64,000 nucleotides of DNA from Eudoraea adriatica DSM 19308 (GTDB lineage Bacteria; Bacteroidota; Bacteroidia; Flavobacteriales; Flavobacteriaceae). The notes below the pieces were generated by a model, which saw only the letters and a program-made list of their open reading frames with translations, searched no databases and had not been told where the DNA came from. This document shows positions 9,375 through 16,871 of this stretch, piece after piece (the first letter of the stretch is position 1; each line of letters opens with the position of its first letter). The DNA lies in the NCBI RefSeq assembly GCF_000382125.1, contig NZ_KB907546.1, positions 186,001-250,000 on the forward strand, written 5' to 3'. The translations under genes and the position numbers were made by a program.

Positions 9375-10007
9375 ATGAGAGTACTGTTAGAGCGTCATTA
9401 CGGGTATTTGTTTGAACCGGAATTGTTAGATGAGATAGAAACTGCCGGTAAATGCAAACTCATAAAACAAGGGGAACGTTTGTTGGATATAGGCCAGGAC
9501 ATAACCGTTATGCCTTTAATTTTTAGCGGAGCAATAAAAATTCTTCGTGAAGATGATGATGGTGATGAGTTACTGCTTTATTTCATTGAGAAAGGCGATA
9601 CCTGCGCAATGACATTTTCTTGTTGTCTTGGGAGCGGTAAAAGTGAGATCAGGGCAATTGCTGAATCAGATACAGAATTATTGATGATTCCAATAAGTAA
9701 AATGGATGAGTGGATGGCCAAATATCAAAGCTGGCGAGAATTTATTTTGGATAGTTATCATACCAGAATGTCAGAATTGCTGGAAACAATAGATACTTTG
9801 GCATTTATGAAAATGGATGAGCGCATAATGAAGTATCTCAAAGACCGTGCAATGGTAACCAATGACGATATTATATATTCCACACATCAGGATGTGGCCA
9901 ATGATTTACATACCTCCAGGGTCGTAGTGTCAAGGCTTTTAAAAAGCCTAGAGAAACAAGGCAAAATAGAATTGAGCCGAAACCATATAAAGGTTATTGA
10001 ATTATAG
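9375..10007 (+). CDS. Crp/Fnr family transcriptional regulator
   Basis: This 210-residue regulator has an N-terminal cyclic-nucleotide-binding-like beta barrel (about 1-125), a dimer helix and a C-terminal winged helix-turn-helix (THQDVANDLHTSRVVVSRLLKSLEKQGKIE). Cysteines occur at about residues 27, 77, 83 and 84, including the adjacent pair in SCCLGSGKS. No Fnr-type N-terminal Fe-S cysteine cluster is visible. It heads the sulfur-related cluster, so it may sense sulfide, persulfide or redox state. That is inference from position and the cysteines. Confidence 0.88.
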   Translation: MRVLLERHYGYLFEPELLDEIETAGKCKLIKQGERLLDIGQDITVMPLIFSGAIKILREDDDGDELLLYFIEKGDTCAMTFSCCLGSGKSEIRAIAESDTELLMIPISKMDEWMAKYQSWREFILDSYHTRMSELLETIDTLAFMKMDERIMKYLKDRAMVTNDDIIYSTHQDVANDLHTSRVVVSRLLKSLEKQGKIELSRNHIKVIEL

Positions 10008-10082
10008 CAGAATAATTTACTCAGGTTGTAACAATTAGTGGCGATAAGCATCTTTAGAAGTATTAAACTCTAAAATAAAAAG

Positions 10083-11000
10083 ATGAAATTATCACTTACC
10101 CTTTCTGTAATTCTGGTTTTGGCCATAATAAATCATAACTGTGCACAATCTGAAGTACTTTTTAATGGCGTTGAACTTCAGGATTCTTTTCAAAGTGCAA
10201 AAGCTAAAATGGAACCTTTTGCAGAAAAACTGGAAATATTTGAAATAGAAAACCCAACCTTTCCATTATCCAAAAACCTTGAGACACATTTGGTTTTACA
10301 GAACTACAAATCCGGCTACGGTACCATTTCTGAGTTGGTATTTACTTTTGCGGATGATAAATTGGTATATATTCAGGCCTTTGGTAATGCGGTGGAGAGC
10401 ATAACTGCTAAAAGAAAAGATACTGCTCAGACCTATATGAGCTACGAATTCTATCCAAATGATGGGATTGTTACGAAGCCTTCCGAGGATAAAGTCTGGA
10501 TCTTATCTAAAGAGGCCATGCATCCGAATTTGTTTACCTGGGACAACCCATACCTCCCATCAAACAGGGAACTTAAAAAAGCGCATAACCCATCGGCTAG
10601 AATCCCGGATTTTATTAAAATGGGAGGAAATTTAGAGCAGTTAAAACCAAATTTGGAAAGCGAATCTGTTTTTACAACTAGCATGGAATTAGATGGTAGT
10701 GATCCCAATGCTCAATTGCAAATAGATTGTTTTGGTGTAGAATATGGAGGTTTTCCCAGAAAATTTGAGGCACGTTTTGGAGATGGAAAACTCAATGTTT
10801 TGTGGATTCTGACCGGTAAGGGGGAAGAAGACCGCATCAGGCAGAAACTTATTTCCGAATATGGTCCGGTTATCTTTAAAGATGATACTTGGGAGGTCTT
10901 TAATAACTGGCAGGTAATACTGCGCAAGGATAAACCAGAGGTCCTTGTATTAACAGAAGAACTTGCAGCTTTTTATAAGAAAGATTTCTTTAAACAATAG
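10083..11000 (+). CDS. exported protein of unknown function
   Basis: This 305-residue protein begins with a signal peptide (LSLTLSVILVLAIINHNCAQ) that could be cut after CAQ; a lipoprotein reading with the cysteine is also possible but the box is weak. The rest is soluble and mixed in character, with no motif that I recognise. It lies between the Crp/Fnr regulator and the sulfate-permease-like gene and shares their strand. A palindromic ttgt-a-acaa occurs at 10026-10034 in its leader, a possible operator half-site arrangement, unproven. Confidence 0.6.
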   Translation: MKLSLTLSVILVLAIINHNCAQSEVLFNGVELQDSFQSAKAKMEPFAEKLEIFEIENPTFPLSKNLETHLVLQNYKSGYGTISELVFTFADDKLVYIQAFGNAVESITAKRKDTAQTYMSYEFYPNDGIVTKPSEDKVWILSKEAMHPNLFTWDNPYLPSNRELKKAHNPSARIPDFIKMGGNLEQLKPNLESESVFTTSMELDGSDPNAQLQIDCFGVEYGGFPRKFEARFGDGKLNVLWILTGKGEEDRIRQKLISEYGPVIFKDDTWEVFNNWQVILRKDKPEVLVLTEELAAFYKKDFFKQ

Positions 11001-11052
11001 CACTGCCTATAAGCCCTGGTGTTTTGACCGACAAAAGGTGCAGGGGAAACCA

Positions 11053-11080
11053 TTGATTTATTGATTAAATAGTACATTTG
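11053..11080 (+). promoter_or_regulatory. candidate Bacteroidota sigma promoter for the SulP gene
   Basis: TTG at 11053-11055 and TACATTTG at 11073-11080 are separated by 17 bases, matching the known TTG-N17-23-TAnnTTTG pattern of flavobacterial promoters. The ATG of the next gene begins at 11085, so the start site would fall at or next to the start codon. Confidence 0.5.
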
Positions 11081-11084
11081 ATTA

Positions 11085-12815
11085 ATGAGAAAAATTTTCC
11101 CAATTCTACATAGGCTGCGTAGTTATAAACGGAAAGATCTTCCTAAAGACATTATTGGGGGCTTAACAGTTGGAATTGTGCTTATTCCTCAGGCAATGGC
11201 CTATGCCATGATCGCCGGTTTGCCACCTGTTTACGGCTTGTATGCGTCCTTAATGCCTCTGTTGGTTTATGCGTTTATGGGCACTTCAAGATCGCTTGCA
11301 ATTGGACCGGTAGCAATGGACTCTTTACTAGTTGCAATAGGTTTGGGAACCCTGGCCATAGTAGGTCTGGAGAATTACATTGCCCTGGCAATCCTGCTTG
11401 CTTTTATGGTTGGAGCCATACAATTCGTTTTAGGTATTTTTCGGATGGGTTACCTGGTTACTTTTTTAGCCAAACCGGTTATCAGCGGATTTACTTCTGC
11501 CGCGGCAATGATTATTATTTTTAGTCAGTTAAAACATTTGCTGGGCGTGGACATGGAAGGAAGTAACCAGTTTCACAGAATTTTTTTAAATGCTATTGAG
11601 ACAATTCCCGAAACCAATTTCTATGATTTCATTATAGGGCTTGCTGGTATTTTTCTGCTCATTGGTTTTAAAAAATGGAATAGACATATCCCTGCTATTC
11701 TTATTATTGTTGTTTTGGGAATACTGGCAGTTTATTTTTTCAAAATGGAAGCGCTCGGAATTAAGATCGTGGGAACAATTCCAAAAGGATTGCCGGGCTT
11801 TGTTTTACCGGCATTTAGCATGGATACTATGATGCAGTTATGGCCAATTGCACTAACACTTGCTCTGATAGGATATCTCGAAGCTATTTCAATAGGCAAG
11901 GGTATTGAAGAGAAAAACGAAGAAGATCAGATTAATGCCAATCAGGAATTAGTTGCTTTAGGCTCAGCAAATATGCTGGGTTCCTTTTTTCAGTCCTATC
12001 CTGTTACTGCAAGTTTTTCGAGATCCGCCATCGATGATGAATCCGGATCAAAAAGCACGCTTTCCGGGATATTCACCGTTATTTTGGTTATAGTAACGCT
12101 TATATTTTTAACTCCGCTTTTTTATTATTTGCCAAAAGCAATCCTGGCCAGTATTATCATGGTATCGGTTTTTGGTTTAATTGATCTGGCATATGCAAAG
12201 CGTTTGTGGACCTATAGAAAAGATGAATTTATTGTGCTGTTATTTACGTTTTTGTTAACCCTGTTTATAGGTATCACTCAAGGTATCCTAACCGGGGTCT
12301 TGCTCTCTCTTTTATTGATGGTTTACAGAACTTCTAAACCTCATTTTGCGGTGTTAGCCAAAATAAAAGATTCAGAATATTATAAAAATATTTCGCGTTT
12401 CGGAGATGAGGTCATTTTGCGGGATGATCTGCTCATTGTACGTTTTGATTCACAATTGTACTTTGGAAATTCTGATTATTTCAAAAATCAGCTTTACAAG
12501 TATATGAGCCAGAAAGGGGATAATTTAAAAGGAGTAATATTGAATGCTGAGGCAATTAATTATATAGATTCCACAGCTACCAGAATGCTTACTAAAGTCA
12601 TTAAAAAAATAAGGCAGGATGGAGTTCAGTTCTATATTGCAGGCGCAATAGGTCCCACAAGGGATATAATTTTCAGGAGTGGAATAAGTGACGTATTACC
12701 CAGGGAATTCCTGTTTGTAAAAATAAAGGAAGCAGTGGCTCACTTTGATAATCCGGAAAATGCATCTGCCACCCATAAAAAAGTGGCCTATCAGCGGAAT
12801 AAGAAGAGTAACTAA
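11085..12815 (+). CDS. SulP family inorganic anion transporter with STAS domain
   Basis: This 576-residue inner-membrane transporter resembles SLC26/SulP proteins that move sulfate, bicarbonate or related anions. The membrane domain (about 1-410) begins with the signature DIIGGLTVGIVLIPQAMAYAMIAGLPPVYGLYAS and contains about ten to twelve hydrophobic segments. The cytoplasmic STAS domain (about 430-550) includes LIVRFDSQLYFGNSDYF and NYIDSTA. Placement just before the rhodanese fusion and DUF2892 genes suggests a role with sulfur anions. Confidence 0.88.
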   Translation: MRKIFPILHRLRSYKRKDLPKDIIGGLTVGIVLIPQAMAYAMIAGLPPVYGLYASLMPLLVYAFMGTSRSLAIGPVAMDSLLVAIGLGTLAIVGLENYIALAILLAFMVGAIQFVLGIFRMGYLVTFLAKPVISGFTSAAAMIIIFSQLKHLLGVDMEGSNQFHRIFLNAIETIPETNFYDFIIGLAGIFLLIGFKKWNRHIPAILIIVVLGILAVYFFKMEALGIKIVGTIPKGLPGFVLPAFSMDTMMQLWPIALTLALIGYLEAISIGKGIEEKNEEDQINANQELVALGSANMLGSFFQSYPVTASFSRSAIDDESGSKSTLSGIFTVILVIVTLIFLTPLFYYLPKAILASIIMVSVFGLIDLAYAKRLWTYRKDEFIVLLFTFLLTLFIGITQGILTGVLLSLLLMVYRTSKPHFAVLAKIKDSEYYKNISRFGDEVILRDDLLIVRFDSQLYFGNSDYFKNQLYKYMSQKGDNLKGVILNAEAINYIDSTATRMLTKVIKKIRQDGVQFYIAGAIGPTRDIIFRSGISDVLPREFLFVKIKEAVAHFDNPENASATHKKVAYQRNKKSN

Positions 12816-12817
12816 TG

Positions 12818-12850
12818 TTGCTCTCTTTAAATGGAGAAGCATTATTTTTG
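12818..12850 (+). promoter_or_regulatory. candidate promoter for the MBL/rhodanese gene
   Basis: TTG at 12818-12820 is followed after 22 bases by TATTTTTG at 12843-12850, within the spacing of flavobacterial promoters. The predicted leader to the ATG at 12873 is short, about 15-20 bases. It lies partly inside the 58-base gap after the SulP gene, so the gene may have its own promoter. Confidence 0.35.
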
Positions 12851-12872
12851 AAAAAAAATTAGAAATATAGAA

Positions 12873-14282
12873 ATGATAATTGAACAAATTTATACCGGTT
12901 GTCTTGCGCAGGGAGCTTATTATATTGAAAGCAAGGGCGAAGTTGCAATAATTGACCCATTGCGCGAAGTTTTTCCCTATATAGAAAGAGCGAAAAAGAA
13001 TAAGGCTGAAATAAAATATATTTTTGAAACCCATTTTCATGCCGACTTTGTGAGCGGGCATGTTACCCTGGCTAAAGAAACCGGAGCACCTATTGTTTAT
13101 GGTCCAAATGCCAACCCATCTTTTGAGGCAATAATAGCTAAAGATGGTCAGATATTTCAACTTGGGAATATTACAATTCAAGCACTGCACACCCCGGGAC
13201 ACACTATGGAAAGCACTACCTATTTATTAAAGGACGAAACAGGCAAAGACCATGCGATTTTTTCCGGTGACACCTTGTTTTTGGGTGATGTGGGAAGACC
13301 AGATCTGGCCCAGAAAGCGGCAGACATGACCAAAGAGGATCTGGCCGGACTTCTTTATGATAGTTTGCGAAATAAAATTATGCCTTTGTCAGATGAGGTA
13401 ATTGTCTATCCTGCACATGGTGCCGGCTCGGCTTGTGGCAAGAACATGATGAAAGAAACCGTGGATACTTTGGGGAACCAAAAACAAATGAATTACGCTT
13501 TGAGGGCAAATATGACCCGGGAGGAATTCATAAATGAAGTTACCGATGGCCTGCTTCCACCACCTAAATACTTTCCTCTGAATGTAAAAATGAATAAGGA
13601 GGGATACGAAGATATAGATGAGGTATTAAAACGCGGTATGGCATCCCTTTCACCTGATGCCTTTGAAGCAGCGGCCAATGAAACGGGTGCACTTGTGCTG
13701 GATGTGCGTCATCAGGATGAATTTGTAAAAGGGCATATCCCAAGATCTATTTTTATTGGACTGAATGGTGATTTTGCTCCCTGGGTGGGGGCTTTAATTG
13801 CCGATGTTAAGCAACCCATTTTGCTGGTAACTCCTGCCGGAAAGGAAAAAGAGACTGTTACCAGGTTGTCAAGGGTAGGCTTTGATAATACTTTAGGTGT
13901 TTTAAAAGGGGGTTTTGAAGCATGGGTAAATGCCGGAAAAGATATTGACACAATTAAAGCCTTAACCGCTAAGGAAGCAAAAGATACGCTGGAAGGCAAG
14001 CATTTGCCAATTTTTGATGTTCGCAAGGCAAGTGAATATAATGCGGAACATTTTATTGATGCGAATAACGCCCCACTGGATACCCTTAACGATCATTTGG
14101 CTGAATTTCCTAAGAACGAAACTTTTTATCTGCATTGTGAGGGAGGCTACCGATCCGTTATTGCGGCCTCAATCCTTAAAAGCAGAGGTATTCATAATCT
14201 GGTAGATATAGCAGGCGGATTTGCCGAGATGAAAAAGTCAGGAATGGAAGTGACTGATTATATCTGTCCCACTACCCAATAA
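12873..14282 (+). CDS. MBL-fold hydrolase fused to two rhodanese domains (persulfide dioxygenase-like)
   Basis: This 469-residue cytosolic fusion has a metallo-beta-lactamase domain at about 1-250 and two rhodanese modules at about 260-360 and 365-469. Metal ligands are in ETHFHADFVSGH (His54, His56, Asp58), HTPGHT and FSGDTLF, then YPAHGAGSACG. The position after Asp58 is Phe rather than the His of classical beta-lactamases, as I recall for this rhodanese-fused subfamily. The first rhodanese lacks the active cysteine (VTPAGKEK instead), while the second keeps it in LHCEGGYRS. The likely role is oxidation or transfer of persulfide sulfur together with the neighbouring SulP and DUF2892 proteins. 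Confidence 0.87.
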   Translation: MIIEQIYTGCLAQGAYYIESKGEVAIIDPLREVFPYIERAKKNKAEIKYIFETHFHADFVSGHVTLAKETGAPIVYGPNANPSFEAIIAKDGQIFQLGNITIQALHTPGHTMESTTYLLKDETGKDHAIFSGDTLFLGDVGRPDLAQKAADMTKEDLAGLLYDSLRNKIMPLSDEVIVYPAHGAGSACGKNMMKETVDTLGNQKQMNYALRANMTREEFINEVTDGLLPPPKYFPLNVKMNKEGYEDIDEVLKRGMASLSPDAFEAAANETGALVLDVRHQDEFVKGHIPRSIFIGLNGDFAPWVGALIADVKQPILLVTPAGKEKETVTRLSRVGFDNTLGVLKGGFEAWVNAGKDIDTIKALTAKEAKDTLEGKHLPIFDVRKASEYNAEHFIDANNAPLDTLNDHLAEFPKNETFYLHCEGGYRSVIAASILKSRGIHNLVDIAGGFAEMKKSGMEVTDYICPTTQ

Positions 14283-14381
14283 TATGACCAATATCATGGT
14301 TTGTGCGGGGAGCCCGTCTTATTTTTAACGACAGAATTTATAAAGGGCAGGAACTTTCTCATCCTTTAAAATTAGGAAATC

Positions 14382-14600
14382 ATGAAACGAAACATGGGTA
14401 AAATCGATAAGATTGTCCGTTTTTCAATTGCCGTCATAATTGCTTTATTGGTATACTATAACGTAGTTGAAGGCGCATTGTCTTATATTCTATTGACAGT
14501 AGCGGCTGTATTTGTTTTAACCAGTTTAACCGGTTTCTGTCCGCTCTATGGTATTTTTGGCTGGAATACTTGTAAAGTGCGAAAAGCGCATAACAAGTAG
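14382..14600 (+). CDS. DUF2892 (YgaP-like) membrane protein
   Basis: This 72-residue protein matches the DUF2892 membrane family, seen fused to or beside rhodaneses (as in YgaP). It begins with the usual N-terminus RNMGKIDKIVRF, has two hydrophobic helices and ends in the family segment LTSLTGFCPLYGIFGWNTC. Its place directly after the MBL/rhodanese gene on the same strand supports a shared role in handling sulfur species at the inner membrane. Confidence 0.85.
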   Translation: MKRNMGKIDKIVRFSIAVIIALLVYYNVVEGALSYILLTVAAVFVLTSLTGFCPLYGIFGWNTCKVRKAHNK

Positions 14601-14652
14601 TTCCCGGGTAAAATAATTTACTTTAACATATAATCAATAAGTATTCTGCGAT

Positions 14653-14781
14653 ATGGAATTAACAGGTATCCCTTTGGTAGATTGGAGTAATGGAATCATA
14701 ATGATTGCCGTCTTTGCTTTTGTTGTGATTGCAATGATTGCCATTCTGGTAAGTCTTATGAATAGCGGTAAAAGGAGATAG
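14653..14781 (+). CDS. small single-span membrane protein (42 aa)
   Basis: An ATG at 14653 opens a 42-codon frame: a polar N-terminus (ELTGIPLVDWSNG), one hydrophobic helix of about 20 residues (IIMIAVFAFVVIAMIAILV) and a basic tail ending GKRR. That orientation fits an N-out, C-in span. It follows DUF2892 by 52 bases on the same strand and may belong to the same transcript. The layout is protein-like and the frame ends at a proper stop, but no family is recognised. Confidence 0.55.
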   Translation: MELTGIPLVDWSNGIIMIAVFAFVVIAMIAILVSLMNSGKRR

Positions 14782-14989
14782 AATTATTGGCTTTGTAAAT
14801 AATTCCGCCCAGATTTTTGGTGTTGTTCATCGGATCCTATTTTTTGATAGGAAAGAAGGCCTTTTATCTCCATTTCAGTACTATTTCCCTTCTATTTTTT
14901 TCATTTTCCTAAAAAGTTGATAGATTTAACACTTTAATAAGCAACTCATGATATTTTCAATATCTTATTGTTACTTTTAGCTACCTGTG

Positions 14990-15172
14990 ATGTTAAAAAA
15001 TTTTGTTGAAAGGATTGGAGCCATTAATGTTTTATTGCTATTGGTGGTTCTATCCATTATCGTAGTTTCCGAATATATGTTTCTATCAGGAAACAAACTA
15101 GAAGCCATTTTCGTTGCCTTTTGGGCACCAACAATTTTAGGCTTTATGAATTACTTAAAGTATAAAAAATGA
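14990..15172 (+). CDS. small membrane protein (60 aa)
   Basis: This short protein has two hydrophobic stretches (INVLLLLVVLSIIVVSEYMFL and LEAIFVAFWAPTILGFMNYL) linked by a polar turn and a basic end (KYKK). The ATG at 14990 is preferred to the GTG at 14987. Its stop overlaps the start of the next small gene in an ATGA arrangement, which suggests translational coupling. The function is unknown. Confidence 0.5.
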   Translation: MLKNFVERIGAINVLLLLVVLSIIVVSEYMFLSGNKLEAIFVAFWAPTILGFMNYLKYKK

Positions 15173-15273
15173 CGGATTTTATCTTCATATATTCCGTTGT
15201 TGTTGCCATCATCTTTGTGATCTGGATGGTTTTTGTGGTCCGAATGTATAATGAAATGGATAAACATAAATAG
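15169..15273 (+). CDS. small single-span membrane protein (34 aa)
   Basis: An ATG at 15169 overlaps the TGA of the preceding gene. The 34-residue product is one hydrophobic helix (FIFIYSVVVAIIFVIWMVFVV) followed by a polar tail with RMYNEMDKHK. The coupling to the upstream two-helix protein argues that both are translated and act together, perhaps as a small membrane complex. No family is recognised and conservation is untested. Confidence 0.45.
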   Translation: MTDFIFIYSVVVAIIFVIWMVFVVRMYNEMDKHK

Positions 15274-15324
15274 AGGTCTTACCAATAGTGCAACTTTCCA
15301 CTGACCTTAAATTCCATACTAAAA

Positions 15325-16713
15325 CTAAACAGCTTTAATCATCCCAGTTGAAAAATCAACAATTGATTTCGGGTATTTAACCTTGTGCGTTTGAATAAGC
15401 CGGGTAGTTTCCAGGTTATCTTTTTGTGGTGTGATATATGCTAATATATCTTCAATGGAGTTAATTGAAACACTTTTGGGTACAAAACCATAACCGGTAT
15501 AAATAGCTTCCTGTACCATTACAACAGCATCTTCATCATTAGTTCTTCCTTTTTCTTTTATGATATAAGTATTTTTTTCAGATGCCAGACTTTCGATAGC
15601 CTCCCGAACCCTTTTATTATAGGCAATGGCAGATTCTTTACCCCGGCAAATACCTTTGCAGTCAGCCACCCGGAAATGTGAGCAGGCGGCTACATTTTCC
15701 TGTAAATGGCAGTATTTAGGGCATAAATTATAGGCAATACATAACTGTTCTATAAAAAGACGGCAATCTGTGGTATTGTAAAATGTAATTAATGATTTAG
15801 GGACTAACCTTAGTTTGTTAAATGCCAGATGCATTATGCCTTGCCTGTCTTCATAGGCAAAAATACCATAAGGCACCACATTTCTTTTTTGTGCTCTGTT
15901 GAACAAGGGGTAATGATGTTTAATAGCAGCAGATTCCATTAACAGTGCAAGCAGTTCATTGCCTGAAAGCTCAAAATCTATATCTGAAGTATCTCTGCAC
16001 ATCTGAACCTCCTTCGTAGATTTATCATAAAAATGACTAAGAACCCTTTTCTTAATATTTTTGGCTTTGCCTACATAAATGATCTCCCCTTTGTTATTTT
16101 TAAAATAGTAAATACCTGGTTTTGAAGGTAACTTTTCATATACTTCCCTATTCAGTGAAGGCGGAAGGGTTGCTTCCTGAGAACGTGCATTTAAGAACGA
16201 GGTAAAAACAGTCCCGGAGTTTTCTGTTTGCAGTAGTTTTCTGAACAAATGTACCGTTGCATGTGCATCACCCCTTGCCCTGTGCCTGTCTGTAATAGGG
16301 ATATTCAGAGAAGAACATAGTTTTCCCAGGCTATAGGAAGAATACCCCGGAATAAGTCTTCTTGACAACCGCACTGTACAGAGTTTTTTTCTAATGAAGG
16401 AAATTCCAATTGCCTTGAATTCTTCTTTAATGACGTTGTAATCGAAATTAACGCTATGGGCAACAAATATGGTGTCTTGCGTAATTTCCAATATTTTAGG
16501 AGCAATCTCCCGTATGGTGGGAGCATCTCGCACCATATGACTGTCAATGCCTGTTAATCCGGTAATAAAATAGGGTATTTCACATTCGGGATTTACCAGT
16601 GAGGTAAATTCATCCACCACTTGCTTTCCATCAAATTTAAAGATAGCTATCTCGGTAATTTTATTGCCCTTAATGCCGTTTCCGGTTGTTTCTATATCTA
16701 CAATGGAATACAA
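15325..16713 (-). CDS. DEDDh exonuclease fused to a GIY-YIG nuclease domain
   Basis: This 462-residue protein combines a DNA polymerase III epsilon-like proofreading exonuclease (about 1-170) with a UvrC-type GIY-YIG domain (about 195-275). Exonuclease residues show as IVDIETTG, HSVNFDYNV and HRARGDAHAT; the GIY-YIG part as KPGIYYFKNNKGEIIYVGKAKNIKKRVLSHF. The C-terminal 180 residues have a cysteine group (CPKYCHL, ACSHF, CKGICRG) and lack the UvrC RNase H domain. It resembles Cho-like repair nucleases, so DNA repair is the likely role. It is transcribed alone, opposite to both neighbours. Confidence 0.83.
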   Translation of the reverse strand: MYSIVDIETTGNGIKGNKITEIAIFKFDGKQVVDEFTSLVNPECEIPYFITGLTGIDSHMVRDAPTIREIAPKILEITQDTIFVAHSVNFDYNVIKEEFKAIGISFIRKKLCTVRLSRRLIPGYSSYSLGKLCSSLNIPITDRHRARGDAHATVHLFRKLLQTENSGTVFTSFLNARSQEATLPPSLNREVYEKLPSKPGIYYFKNNKGEIIYVGKAKNIKKRVLSHFYDKSTKEVQMCRDTSDIDFELSGNELLALLMESAAIKHHYPLFNRAQKRNVVPYGIFAYEDRQGIMHLAFNKLRLVPKSLITFYNTTDCRLFIEQLCIAYNLCPKYCHLQENVAACSHFRVADCKGICRGKESAIAYNKRVREAIESLASEKNTYIIKEKGRTNDEDAVVMVQEAIYTGYGFVPKSVSINSIEDILAYITPQKDNLETTRLIQTHKVKYPKSIVDFSTGMIKAV

Positions 16714-16813
16714 ATCTTCTATTTAATGGAATTTGAATAGCCAAGTTAATAAGAAAAATCAAGCAGCTCAAAATCCTTTTCCTATATTCAGTTTCAACTG
16801 GTATGACATTCTG

Positions 16814-16844
16814 TTGAAGAAATGGAAAAATATGACTAGCTTTA
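16814..16844 (+). promoter_or_regulatory. candidate promoter of the sugar-oxidation operon
   Basis: TTG at 16814-16816 and TAGCTTTA at 16837-16844 are 20 bases apart, close to the flavobacterial pattern with A in place of the last G. A start near 16850 would leave a leader of about 20 bases before the ATG at 16872. Confidence 0.35.
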
Positions 16845-16871
16845 AGAACCCTTCCGGTTAAGGTATCTGGT

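Noticed and set aside
11014-11045. Imperfect inverted repeat ccctg...caggg upstream of the SulP gene
   Set aside because: The stem is broken by an internal loop and no T-run follows; it could be chance.
14306-14328. Hairpin CGGG-GAG-CCCG followed by tcttattttt after the MBL/rhodanese gene
   Set aside because: The stem is only four base pairs and the next gene on the same strand seems to belong to the same cluster, so a terminator is not supported.
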